The translations under genes were made by a program, and so were the position numbers. DNA of 10,633 bases from Clostridiales bacterium (GTDB lineage: Bacteria > Bacillota_A > Clostridia > Lachnospirales > Lachnospiraceae), in NCBI GenBank assembly GCA_030154385.1, contig JASKJZ010000050.1:1-10633 (forward strand), given 5' to 3'. The notes beneath the pieces are model-generated. The model saw only the letters and a list, made by a program, of their open reading frames with translations, made no database searches and was not told where the DNA came from. This document shows positions 1-7,141 of this stretch, in pieces (position 1 is the first letter of the stretch; each line of letters begins with the position of its first letter).

Positions 1-2
1 TA

Positions 3-3000
3 AATGAAGAACCCATTAAAGATTTTGAAGACGAGGAAACGACAGGAGAGCTTATCAACCGTTTGCAAAATGAGGATATCTATTATGTTGGTTGGTGCTC
101 GGATGACAATAAGGAAGAGTCACAAGAGTTTCTGTTGAAGAATGATTTAAAGGGAATATTAGTCAATGTTGATGATAGCGACACCGATACGCTTTCTGAG
201 CAAATCGGGAAAATAGCCGATACGGTGGTGGAACGCTATCAAGAAGAGTCTGGCATTCAGATGGATGGGGATGCCGTTGTTGTCAATAAAGGAAGTGATG
301 TGGTTCTAACGGTATCGGGTGCAAGCGCGTCCAATACAGCGGATGAGGAGTATCCGGATGGGAAATGGATTGTGCAATCATACGATACGACAGGGACACT
401 CATTTCCACGACTACGACATCGAATCTTTCGCCTGATTTTACGAATGCAGGAAAGTATCTAATTTACTATAAAGTAGCCGATAGCGTACATTTAGTCAAA
501 ACAATTGTGATAAATGATGCACCGGATGCATCCTTTCAGGTAGCAGTAGCAAGCCAAGGAGCCATATCGGCGTCACTTACCAATACTTCAACCGATGCAG
601 AAGGAGGCACCTTAACAAGTGTTTGGAAATACCTTGAGGTTGCTTCGGGCGGGGCATTTACGGTACTGCCTCAGGATGCCAGTCAAAATGCGGTTCTGAC
701 TCCGATGGAACAAGGGAAATTATATCTCGTAGCGTTGACGGTAACGGATGTGTGGGGAGTGAGTTCGACGGTATCACAACAGGTTTCTTATGATGTGACA
801 CAGTCTGCCCTTCCAATTGCTGATTTTTCGCTCTCTACGCATAAGATTGTAAGAAATGCAACCGGGGAAGCAATCAGTGGCTCTAATCTAATCCAGGTGA
901 AGGATAAGAGCTATGATATATATGGAAGGTCGATTACGAGCAGCTTTTCGTGTGCGACGGGAGCAGGCTTTACCATTGATCCAGCCACAGGCACGAATGG
1001 AACTTATACAATTGACACCACTTCTTTGTCAGCAGGGACCTATGCGGTATATCTGACAGCAAACAATGGTGTGAATACTTCCAATCGAGTTGCAAGATTT
1101 TTTACAATTGTTGTGGATCAAGAGGGACCAACCGTAACGGCTTCCCCTAAGGCCGGAGCTATCACAGAGGGGAATGCGGATGTGCAGATTAGTTTTTTGG
1201 ATGAGGGAAGTGGATTTTTAAAGGCCAAGGCTCTGGTAACCACTTCGAACACTGCACCAACCGAGGAAGCATGGAATGCGTTGCCATATCAATACAACAA
1301 CACCTATACGACATCCTTTGCAAATCAGGAGGGAACGTACTATATCCATTATCTGGTAGTGGATAAGCTTGGAAATAAGACAATTTCCTATGTGGGTCCT
1401 TATGAGGTAGACTTGATTGCACCAACGGTTGCAAAAATCGTTTCGCCGGTCAAGGGAGACAAACAGGTAGCAGTAGCACCTGTAATTGAATGGAACATGA
1501 GCGAGTCGGTGAAAAAAGGGGAGGGTTATTTATATATTCGCAGAGCCAGTGACGATGCGGTTGTTTATACCGTAGCCGCTGCAAGTAACACCGTTCGCAT
1601 CAGTGGAAATGTGGTAAGGGTGAACCCATTGGTTACCTTAGATAACAATGAAACTTATTATGTTTCGCTTACGAAAGGCTTTGTGAAGGATGCTAGTGAT
1701 AACCCATTAGCGGCGCTTGATGGGAAGGAAAGCTGGAGCTTTACCACAAAAAAGGCACAGGATGAAGTAAAGGCAAATGAAATTCAGATAGTTGGTGTTA
1801 CGGTTACACAGAAGCTTTTCGATGGAGCGGGCGGAACGCAAACTACACAAACAAAGGCTCAGCCTGGAGTTGGAGCAAATACCTTCTTGGTCTATGTGTA
1901 TGACACTTCTACATCGGATGCAACCATCCAGGTGAATGTGGCACCAGAATACAGTGTCACTCCAAGGAATACGGAGCTTTCTGTGAATACAGGAAATGCA
2001 AACATTAACTATACACAAAACAAGGACGGCTCGTATGATATTACCGTTCCAGCTTCTGTATCTGCAACCGACAAGACCGTAACCTTTACCGTAAAGGGTG
2101 AGACCTATACGATATCCTTTGTATCACTTGGAGCAAAATGGCAGAAGGTAAGCTCTAAGGTGGTCAAGTATGGTGCTTGGGCAACGGGAGATTGGATATC
2201 AGCAGATAAAATCAATTTAGAAAATGCAGTGGATATCAGTGATGTAGCAGATAATAGTCACGATGTAGTTGTTAATGTAGAGCTTGTTGCAAATACAGAT
2301 CTCTCCGCCATAAGCAGCACAGATATGGCGGCACTTACTGCTTCCATTGGTGGAAATTTGAAGTTCCTTGATCTAACGATGGTGAAATCGGTGACTACGG
2401 ATAGTGGGACACCCGTCGAGACACAAATTCACAATACGTTAGTGCCCATAAAGGTTACGCTGACACTTCCAGAGTCCTTACAAGGAGGCTATGACATCGG
2501 CGTGTATCGACTGCATGATGGGGTAATCGCAAAACTAGGTGCTTCCTTATCCGAGGATAGCAAACAAGTGAGTTTTGAATCAGATGCCTATTCTACCTAT
2601 GCGATTCAATATACAGAGCAAAGTGGTGGGACTACAAACGTGAAAAATACCGACGTTGAAATACCAATTTCTTATGAAACAACAAATCCAAAGGATTTAT
2701 CCGTTCCGTTAGAGACGGGTAAAAGCTTGAAAAAGATTGTTTGGAATGGAACGATGCTTTCTTCCGATTTCTATGAAATCAGCAAAGGGGAGCTTACCCT
2801 AAAGAAGGAGGCTGTGGATGGCATGGCAGATGGAACCTACCCATTGGTCGTTATGTATACCGATAACACCTCCTTCACCTATACCTTAGAGGTTGTTGCA
2901 TATGATAAGACAAAAACGGTGACCGATGTTCCCGTATTCCATCTTGTGAAGAATATGAGTGAAGGAAATCGCTTTTCGTTTACGTTTACTGGAGTAAAGA

Positions 3001-3452
3001 GTAATGCTTCGGTTTCTTATGCTTCTTCCAATTCGAAGGTGATCTCCGTTACATCGGATGGCACGATAACAGCAGTCAAGAACGGAATGGCTACGGTGAC
3101 CGCTACGATTGCGCAAAAGGGCTCCTTGTATCAGGTGAAGCTTAAGGTTAAAGTACAAGATGGGATGCCATTTAATCGTACGGTTTCAAAAGATGCTGCA
3201 GTCACGGTTTCGACCTCTCTTCCGGTATTCAATATTTATAAGAGAGTTTCCCTTGGAAATAAAACAAAAATCCGTTTGGAACAGGTAGCAGAGGATGCTG
3301 TTGTGACCTATACCAGCGATAACACAGGTGTTGCCAGTGTTTCGAAGTCTGGTGTGATAAAGGGGATTGGGGCAGGAAACTGTATTGTTTCAGTAAAGAT
3401 TAGACAAAATGATAAAACGTATTGTTATAAGATATTAGTAATCACGGAATAA
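3..3452 (+). CDS. Large modular cell-surface protein (vWA tail, PKD/Ig-like, Big_5, two Big_2), 5' end outside window
   Basis: The frame is open from base 3 to the TAA at 3450-3452, about 1149 residues, and continues past the left edge. The TTG at 63 (residue 1 below) lacks a well-spaced ribosome binding site and a signal peptide, so I treat the gene as 5'-partial. Residues 1-60 resemble the last strands and helix of a von Willebrand A domain. PKD-like modules follow at about 62-150, 153-243 (with LYLVALTVTDVWG) and 251-351, then an Ig-like module at 352-450. A Big_5-like module spans 452-563, ending in the typical SWSFTTKK. Residues 570-850 are beta-rich and not recognised. An X2-like module lies at about 861-946, and two related Big_2-like repeats at 955-1032 and 1053-1128, each beginning with PVF. 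The protein ends in the last repeat with no LPXTG motif, membrane anchor or SLH repeat. The family suggests a secreted adhesin or matrix-binding role; the ligand is unknown. Domain calls are by eye. Confidence 0.85.
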   Translation, partial: NEEPIKDFEDEETTGELINRLQNEDIYYVGWCSDDNKEESQEFLLKNDLKGILVNVDDSDTDTLSEQIGKIADTVVERYQEESGIQMDGDAVVVNKGSDVVLTVSGASASNTADEEYPDGKWIVQSYDTTGTLISTTTTSNLSPDFTNAGKYLIYYKVADSVHLVKTIVINDAPDASFQVAVASQGAISASLTNTSTDAEGGTLTSVWKYLEVASGGAFTVLPQDASQNAVLTPMEQGKLYLVALTVTDVWGVSSTVSQQVSYDVTQSALPIADFSLSTHKIVRNATGEAISGSNLIQVKDKSYDIYGRSITSSFSCATGAGFTIDPATGTNGTYTIDTTSLSAGTYAVYLTANNGVNTSNRVARFFTIVVDQEGPTVTASPKAGAITEGNADVQISFLDEGSGFLKAKALVTTSNTAPTEEAWNALPYQYNNTYTTSFANQEGTYYIHYLVVDKLGNKTISYVGPYEVDLIAPTVAKIVSPVKGDKQVAVAPVIEWNMSESVKKGEGYLYIRRASDDAVVYTVAAASNTVRISGNVVRVNPLVTLDNNETYYVSLTKGFVKDASDNPLAALDGKESWSFTTKKAQDEVKANEIQIVGVTVTQKLFDGAGGTQTTQTKAQPGVGANTFLVYVYDTSTSDATIQVNVAPEYSVTPRNTELSVNTGNANINYTQNKDGSYDITVPASVSATDKTVTFTVKGETYTISFVSLGAKWQKVSSKVVKYGAWATGDWISADKINLENAVDISDVADNSHDVVVNVELVANTDLSAISSTDMAALTASIGGNLKFLDLTMVKSVTTDSGTPVETQIHNTLVPIKVTLTLPESLQGGYDIGVYRLHDGVIAKLGASLSEDSKQVSFESDAYSTYAIQYTEQSGGTTNVKNTDVEIPISYETTNPKDLSVPLETGKSLKKIVWNGTMLSSDFYEISKGELTLKKEAVDGMADGTYPLVVMYTDNTSFTYTLEVVAYDKTKTVTDVPVFHLVKNMSEGNRFSFTFTGVKSNASVSYASSNSKVISVTSDGTITAVKNGMATVTATIAQKGSLYQVKLKVKVQDGMPFNRTVSKDAAVTVSTSLPVFNIYKRVSLGNKTKIRLEQVAEDAVVTYTSDNTGVASVSKSGVIKGIGAGNCIVSVKIRQNDKTYCYKILVITE

Positions 3453-3467
3453 GCAAAACACATGAGA

Positions 3468-3496
3468 GAAAGAGGGAGTGAATTACTCCCTCTTTC
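3468..3496. terminator. Inverted repeat between convergent genes, likely two-way terminator
   Basis: A perfect 12-bp stem (GAAAGAGGGAGT at 3468-3479 with its complement at 3485-3496) closes a 5-base loop. It sits between the stop of the surface-protein gene and the stop of the convergent folT gene, where one hairpin can serve both. Neither side carries a strong T-run, so termination efficiency is uncertain. Confidence 0.6.
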
Positions 3497-3502
3497 AAAC
3501 TG

Positions 3503-4057
3503 TTATGCGGAATGAAGGGTGCGTAAGACCTTGGTTGCTTCGACGGCCTTAACAAATAAATAAAACAGTGTGGTTTCGATGGGCAGCATCACGATTGCCT
3601 TAAAAAATCGGGCAGGTAAGAGAACCAGGAATGGAGTGCCATATAGCATCGAAATCCAATAGGTGTTTAATAGCAAGTTGATGAAAATCATTTGGAGCAG
3701 ATTGGCAGTGGCAATCCTTAAGAGGCTAAGGGGACGCTTGTATAAAAGGATGCCAAAAAGAAATCCGTTCAGGCAGGCGCTTAAGGTAAAGCCAAAGAAA
3801 AAGGGGCCAGTTGGACGAATCAGATAAGTCAAAACATCCATGGATGCGCCAAAGATTGCCCCGGTCACGGGACCAAACAAGTAGTAGACAAATTCGTTTG
3901 GAAGAAAGGTTGCATTGATTTTGATCGAGGGTAGTGGCATAATGGTAAAATAGCCCAATACAATCGAGAGTGCGCCCAGCATAGCGAGTAGTGTGATACT
4001 TTTTAGATTCTTCAGCTCTTTTGAAGATGTTTGAAACAATGATTGAAAAAACTTCAT
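3503..4057 (-). CDS. folT: Folate ECF transporter substrate-binding (S) component FolT
   Basis: This 184-residue, very hydrophobic protein matches the folate family of ECF transporter S components in length and layout. A short basic N-terminus is followed by about six membrane segments. Family-typical stretches are FGPVTGAIFGASMDVLTYL (61-79), PTGPFFFGFTLSACLNGFLF (82-101), the segment NTYWISMLYG (131-140), and LLPARFFKAIVMLPIE (146-161). In the cell it would bind reduced folate or folate outside and associate with the shared energising module (EcfT plus two ATPases), whose genes are not here. The start ATG (4055-4057) has a strong AGGAGG site 8 bases upstream. Substrate assignment is supported independently by the tetrahydrofolate riboswitch in its leader. 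It is a single-gene transcript converging on the surface-protein gene. Confidence 0.9.
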   Translation of the reverse strand: MKFFQSLFQTSSKELKNLKSITLLAMLGALSIVLGYFTIMPLPSIKINATFLPNEFVYYLFGPVTGAIFGASMDVLTYLIRPTGPFFFGFTLSACLNGFLFGILLYKRPLSLLRIATANLLQMIFINLLLNTYWISMLYGTPFLVLLPARFFKAIVMLPIETTLFYLFVKAVEATKVLRTLHSA

Positions 4058-4065
4058 AAAAATAA

Positions 4066-4099
4066 CCTCCTTTGCAGTCCTTTACTACAAAAAGAGGTT
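4066..4099 (-). promoter_or_regulatory. Ribosome binding site of folT and its sequestering partner (riboswitch expression platform)
   Basis: On the minus strand the leader contains AACCTC followed by TTTTTG (about 4088-4099), then the ribosome binding site in CAAAGGAGGTT (4064-4074). These pair as AACCTC/GAGGTT plus TTTG/CAAA with one bulged base, which would hide the ribosome binding site. The segment CUACAGGAAAG just after the aptamer can instead pair imperfectly with CUUUUUGUAG and occupy the masking strand. This suggests ligand-dependent translational shut-off. The pairings are seen in the sequence; the switching direction is inference. Confidence 0.55.
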
Positions 4100-4131
4100 T
4101 GCTCACATTAAAATAAGAACATCTTTCCTGT

Positions 4132-4228
4132 AGCAGCGGGATGCGAAACATGCACCGCAAGATATCTTTTCGTCCGATTGGCAACTCCCTGTCCAATCAG
4201 CACTTAACGCGCACATTTCTACTCTGCT
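4132..4228 (-). ncRNA. Tetrahydrofolate (THF) riboswitch aptamer
   Basis: Read on the minus strand, the leader of folT contains the conserved THF riboswitch elements in order. These are GAGUAG, then GCGUUAAGUG, then GGGAGUUGCC within a hairpin GAUUGG/CCAAUC, then GGACGAA, GCGGUGCAU, and UUUCGCAUCCCGCU. The outer helix P1 is AGCAG (4228-4224) paired with CUGCU (4136-4132). The aptamer ends about 75 bases before the folT start codon. THF riboswitches commonly precede folT and folate synthesis genes in Clostridia and usually reduce expression when reduced folates are abundant. The match is by memory of the consensus; a covariance-model search would confirm it. Confidence 0.93.
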
Positions 4229-4239
4229 TTTTTTGTATT

Positions 4240-4267
4240 AGTATATCATAAGATTTCATATAAGCAA
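4240..4267 (-). promoter_or_regulatory. Predicted sigma-A promoter of the folT leader
   Basis: On the minus strand TTGCTT (4267-4262) and TATACT (4245-4240) are separated by 16 bases. The predicted start falls around 4233, only a few bases before the 5' edge of the riboswitch, which is the usual arrangement for a leader whose first structure is the aptamer. Confidence 0.65.
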
Positions 4268-4317
4268 GCTTTTTTTTATTTCCCTCTTTTTTTGCTACTC
4301 TTTTTGTTATTATTTTG

Positions 4318-4346
4318 TTGTTTTCTGTCAAACAAGCTGTTAAAAT
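4318..4346 (+). promoter_or_regulatory. Possible promoter of the acetate transporter gene
   Basis: TTGTTT (4318-4323) and TAAAAT (4341-4346) are spaced 17 bases apart and give a predicted start near 4353, about 35 bases before the satP start codon. The region is AT-rich, so chance matches are likely and other assignments are possible. Confidence 0.4.
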
Positions 4347-4387
4347 GGAACACGCACTGAAAAATAATATAGAAAAGGAAATATAAC

Positions 4388-4951
4388 ATGTCAACACAAC
4401 AAGAAAACAACATAATTGCTAATCCTGCTCCACTGGGACTGCTTGGATTTGGAATGACGACCTGCTTGTTAAATATTCACAATGCAGGATTTATCCCACT
4501 GTCGATGGTTATCATTGCGATGGGATTTGCGATGGGAGGAGCGGCTCAGATCATTGCAGGATTGATGGAATTCAAAAAAGGGAATACCTTTGGGGCGACA
4601 GCCTTTACCGCATACGGATTCTTTTGGTGGTCTTTGATTTTGATTTGGATTCATCCATTTTCTTCAATCGAAGCTGCGGATGCGATGAGTATGGGATTCT
4701 ATCTTGGACTTTGGGGCGTTTTTACCCTGTTCATGTTTATTGGAACCCTTCGTCATACGCGTACCGCCCAGGTTGTATTTGGAACCCTTACCCTTCTGTT
4801 TTTCTTGCTTGCGATTGCAAACTTCACTGGAAGCGAAGCGGTACATACGCTGGCAGGCTATGTGGGGATTTTTTGCGGATGCTCGGCGATTTACAATGCA
4901 GTTGGCCAAATTTTAAATGAAGAATATAAGAAAACAGTAATCAAATTATAA
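4388..4951 (+). CDS. satP: Acetate/succinate transporter, GPR1/FUN34/YaaH (SatP) family
   Basis: The 187-residue product carries the signature of this family: NPAPLGL at residues 12-18 before the first membrane segment, and GGAAQIIAGLMEF followed by KKGNTFGATAF and YGFFW in the second and third. About six hydrophobic membrane segments are visible, the normal layout. Family members move acetate, and in some cases succinate, across the cytoplasmic membrane as small channels or proton-coupled carriers. The start ATG is preceded by AAAAGGAA at a 7-base gap. The gene is flanked by its own likely promoter and a strong downstream hairpin, so it is probably a single-gene unit. It lies beside a soluble chemoreceptor-like gene and an LrgAB pair, which fits a local theme of small carboxylates. 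The substrate in this organism is inferred from the family. Confidence 0.9.
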   Translation: MSTQQENNIIANPAPLGLLGFGMTTCLLNIHNAGFIPLSMVIIAMGFAMGGAAQIIAGLMEFKKGNTFGATAFTAYGFFWWSLILIWIHPFSSIEAADAMSMGFYLGLWGVFTLFMFIGTLRHTRTAQVVFGTLTLLFFLLAIANFTGSEAVHTLAGYVGIFCGCSAIYNAVGQILNEEYKKTVIKL

Positions 4952-4965
4952 AAATGAAATTTGAG

Positions 4966-5013
4966 AACAGAGCATGGCTAAAAGGGATATGGCGATGCTC
5001 TGTTTTCCGTTTT
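4966..5013 (+). terminator. Rho-independent terminator after satP
   Basis: A 10-bp stem, AACAGAGCAT (4966-4975) with ATGCTCTGTT (4995-5004), is followed by TTCCGTTTTA. It lies 15 bases after the satP stop. The loop is 19 bases, longer than usual. Confidence 0.75.
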
Positions 5014-5029
5014 ATACCAATAAAAGTAA

Positions 5030-5058
5030 TTGCGAAATCAAGGCTTGGATGATAAGAT
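5030..5058 (+). promoter_or_regulatory. Predicted promoter of the soluble MCP gene
   Basis: TTGCGA (5030-5035) and TAAGAT (5053-5058) are spaced by 17 bases, with a TG one base before the -10 (extended -10). It sits 88 bases before the chosen start codon. I looked for a flagellar sigma-28 (SigD)-type promoter and did not see one, so this receptor-like gene does not look like part of the flagellar regulon. Confidence 0.55.
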
Positions 5059-5145
5059 AGTAATAAATTAAAAGTATGAATATCATGTAGATGGGTGATG
5101 GAAGGAAGACAGGATATGAGGCATAATACGAAGGAGGAATTATAT

Positions 5146-5961
5146 ATGACAACCATTGATCATTTTATTGAAATTGCACCCTACATCCCACAGCTTTTTG
5201 ATGAGCCAGCATCGCTTGCGATTACGGATCGAAATGAATTTTTATATGTTCTATTTACGGATGAACTGAATCTAAAGTTAAAGCAAGGGGATGTGATACC
5301 GCAGGAGAGTGCAACAAGAACCGCTATGAATACAGGAAAACTATTTACGAAGGAAATGCCAGCACACATATATGGAATACCGTTTAAATCCATCGCCCTG
5401 CCGATTAAGGAGAAGGATGGAACCGTTATTGGTTGTTTTGTTATGGCAAAGGGGTTAGAGCGCTCTCATATGGTGAAAAATACAGTAACAGAGCTATCCG
5501 ATAAGCTGGATGCATCGGCCAACGAAATTCATGAGGTCACCACCGGAATCCATAAGTCCTCCTCCGAGGTGCTGCAGATTACGGAAAAGATGGATACTCT
5601 AATCAAGCAGGCAGAGAAGATGGCAGAGGTTTTAGCCTTTATTCAAAAAATTGCGGCAAGCAGTAAGATGATGGGATTAAATGCTTCGATTGAGGCGGCT
5701 CGCGTAGGTGAGGCTGGAAGAGGATTTTCAGTTGTTGCCAAGGAAATCGAAAAAATGTCACTTACGACAAAAGAGTCAGCTAGTAATATTGAGCGGACGG
5801 TACATGACATGAAGGAAACAGTAAATGTGATTTCAAAGGATGGAAGCGAAGCAGCCAATCTCTTATTAGAGCAGGTAGAAAAACTAAACGAAATAACACA
5901 AAGTATCGCAAAGCTAAATGAAAATGCCAAATTTTTAAAGGAATTTTCGGATAAGCTGTAA
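5146..5961 (+). CDS. Short soluble methyl-accepting chemotaxis-type signalling protein
   Basis: I start at 5146 because AAGGAGG (5131-5137) lies 8 bases before this ATG; the earlier in-frame ATGs at 5095 and 5098 have no comparable site. The 271-residue protein has no membrane segment and no HAMP domain. Residues 1-105 form a small sensor-like domain with features of those found in Clostridial soluble receptors (AITDRNEFLYV, then GIPFKSIALPIKEKDGTVIG). Residues 112-271 are helical coiled coil. The conserved signalling tip is near NASIEAARVGEAGRGFSVVA (179-198), the part that contacts CheA and CheW. The layout recalls cytoplasmic receptors such as YfmS of Bacillus subtilis. It would sense an internal signal and modulate CheA, but whether it feeds flagellar chemotaxis here is unknown. 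It lies between an acetate transporter and a likely carboxylate transporter, so an organic acid or energy-state signal is a reasonable guess only. Confidence 0.88.
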   Translation: MTTIDHFIEIAPYIPQLFDEPASLAITDRNEFLYVLFTDELNLKLKQGDVIPQESATRTAMNTGKLFTKEMPAHIYGIPFKSIALPIKEKDGTVIGCFVMAKGLERSHMVKNTVTELSDKLDASANEIHEVTTGIHKSSSEVLQITEKMDTLIKQAEKMAEVLAFIQKIAASSKMMGLNASIEAARVGEAGRGFSVVAKEIEKMSLTTKESASNIERTVHDMKETVNVISKDGSEAANLLLEQVEKLNEITQSIAKLNENAKFLKEFSDKL

Positions 5962-5967
5962 AAAGAA

Positions 5968-5996
5968 TTGACGGGACTCCATCTAGCATGTAAAAT
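5968..5996 (+). promoter_or_regulatory. Predicted sigma-A promoter of lrgAB-gntR
   Basis: TTGACG (5968-5973) and TAAAAT (5991-5996) are spaced exactly 17 bases apart, one of the best promoter matches in the window. The predicted start is near 6003. The -10 overlaps the left arm of the inverted repeat at 5992-6038, so a protein bound to that repeat would block transcription. Confidence 0.7.
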
Positions 5997-6039
5997 AGCC
6001 AGTATAAATTGGTAACACCAATTTATACTGGCTATTTTT
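5992..6039. terminator. 22-bp perfect inverted repeat, probable terminator of the MCP gene and operator region
   Basis: Bases 5992-6013 are exactly complementary to 6017-6038, with only AAC as the loop. The right arm ends in CTATTTTT. For RNA reading through from the MCP gene, whose stop is 30 bases upstream, this is a long hairpin with a U-run and should terminate. The symmetrical core is listed separately as a candidate operator. RNA starting at the predicted promoter (near 6003) lacks the GCC-containing left base of the stem, so it should not terminate here. Confidence 0.7.
6007..6023. promoter_or_regulatory. Candidate operator for the FadR-type GntR regulator (PdhR/LldR-like site)
   Basis: The 17-base palindrome AATTGGTAACACCAATT matches the known PdhR/LldR binding pattern ATTGGT-N3-ACCAAT in full, and also the wider FadR-subfamily pattern TNGTNNNACNA. 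It begins about 4 bases after the predicted transcription start of an operon that itself encodes a FadR-type regulator. Autoregulated repression is the simplest reading. The sequence match is direct; binding is inference. Confidence 0.6.
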
Positions 6040-6053
6040 AGGAAAGTACATAG

Positions 6054-6416
6054 GTGAAGAGAATGAAGTTTTTAAAGCAGTTTGGAATTATTTTAGGGAT
6101 GTCCTTTTTGGGTGAAATTTGTCACTTTTTGCTGCCATTTCCAATTCCAGCAAGTATATATGGACTCCTGATACTATTCATTGCGCTTTGTAAAAAATGG
6201 ATTCGCGTCGGGCAGATCAAGGAGACAGCGCTGTTTCTGATTGAGATTATGCCGCTGATGTTCATACCAGCTGCGGTGGGTATTACAACTGCGTGGGAGC
6301 AGGTTTTCGTAATCGTGGTGCCATTGTGTGTGATTACCCTCCTTACAACCATCCTTGTGATGGTCATATCGGGACGTATGACACAATTTGTGATTCGAAG
6401 GGGGAATAAGAAATGA
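6054..6416 (+). CDS. lrgA: LrgA/CidA family membrane protein, likely small subunit of a pyruvate-type transporter
   Basis: This small membrane protein (120 residues) has about four membrane segments and the family stretches PIPASIYGLLILF (30-42) and EIMPLMFIPAAVGI (64-77). LrgA proteins partner with LrgB. The family was first described in murein hydrolase and lysis control in Staphylococcus, and in Bacillus subtilis the PftA/PftB pair carries out facilitated pyruvate transport. Two starts are possible: GTG at 6054 with AGGAAAG 7 bases upstream, and ATG at 6063 (117 residues) with AGGTGA 5 bases upstream. I cannot decide between them. The stop overlaps the lrgB start by 4 bases (ATGA), implying coupled translation. 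No LytST-type regulator is beside it; a GntR-family gene follows instead. Confidence 0.88.
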   Translation: MKRMKFLKQFGIILGMSFLGEICHFLLPFPIPASIYGLLILFIALCKKWIRVGQIKETALFLIEIMPLMFIPAAVGITTAWEQVFVIVVPLCVITLLTTILVMVISGRMTQFVIRRGNKK

Positions 6417-7108
6417 TACATCAGCTATTTATAGAGTCAGCGGTGTTTGGTGTACTGATTAGCATGTTAGGGTATGAGATTGGACTGTTTCTAAAGCGTA
6501 AAACAAAGTCATCTCTTTGCAATCCACTGTTAATCGCAATTTTGTTTGTGATTGCGGTCTTGTTGATTTTTCATGTGGATTATAAGGAGTATAACAGTGG
6601 GGCAAAATATCTTAGCTATCTTTTGACGCCGGCTACAATCTGCCTGGCGGTACCGCTTTATGAACAACTGACACTTCTTAAAAATCATGTTGTCGCAATC
6701 CTTACTGGAATTGTATCGGGAGTGCTTGCAAGTCTGGTGAGTATTCTGTGTTTTTCTCTTTTGTTTCACTTTTCGCATGCACAATATGCGACCCTGCTTC
6801 CAAAATCCATAACGACGGCCATTGGAATGGGAGTATCCGAGGAGCTTGGTGGTATTGTAACGATTACCGTTGCGGTGATTCTTGTGACAGGAGTCTGGGG
6901 AAATATGATTGGGGAGTTTGTCTGTCAGCGGTTTGGGATTAAAGAGCCGATTGCAAAAGGGATTGCCCTTGGTACCTCGGCGCATGCGATTGGTACCGCA
7001 AAAGCGATGGAAATGGGAGAAATAGAGGGCGCGATGAGTAGTCTTGCGATAGCAGTAGCAGGGCTTATCACGGTCATAGGAGCTTCTATTTTTTCCAATT
7101 TCATGTAA
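6413..7108 (+). CDS. lrgB: LrgB family membrane protein, partner of LrgA
   Basis: The 231-residue protein matches the full length of LrgB/PftB proteins and has several membrane segments. Diagnostic stretches are [15 protein letters not shown] (71-85), [19 protein letters not shown] (129-147) and the glycine-rich [16 protein letters not shown] (187-202) near the C-terminus. With LrgA it would form a membrane complex. By analogy with B. subtilis PftAB a pyruvate (or similar short carboxylate) uptake or exchange role is likely, while an older view holds that it modulates autolysis. The gene starts inside the stop of lrgA (ATGA) behind a G-run at 6400-6404. Only 33 bases without a hairpin separate it from the regulator gene, so the three genes are probably one operon. 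Confidence 0.9.
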   Translation: MIHQLFIESAVFGVLISMLGYEIGLFLKRKTKSSLCNPLLIAILFVIAVLLIFHVDYKEYNSGAKYLSYLLTPATICLAVPLYEQLTLLKNHVVAILTGIVSGVLASLVSILCFSLLFHFSHAQYATLLPKSITTAIGMGVSEELGGIVTITVAVILVTGVWGNMIGEFVCQRFGIKEPIAKGIALGTSAHAIGTAKAMEMGEIEGAMSSLAIAVAGLITVIGASIFSNFM

Positions 7109-7141
7109 AAATAGGATTATAACGAGTGAAAGGGGAACCCT

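Noticed and set aside
63..65. TTG at 63 as the true start of the surface-protein gene
   Set aside because: The frame is open to the left edge, the encoded upstream residues look like folded-domain sequence, the nearest AGGAGAG is about 12 bases away, and no signal peptide follows.
3726..4196. Minus-strand open frame of 156 codons overlapping folT and its leader
   Set aside because: It reads through the THF riboswitch and then out of frame through folT; the product matches nothing and has no ribosome binding site of note.
5095..5145. Upstream ATG start for the soluble MCP
   Set aside because: The added residues look like translated leader, including the AAGGAGG site that fits the ATG at 5146.
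5992..6038. Palindrome as a MITE or REP element
   Set aside because: No target duplication, no second copy in the window, and promoter plus terminator plus operator functions explain it better.
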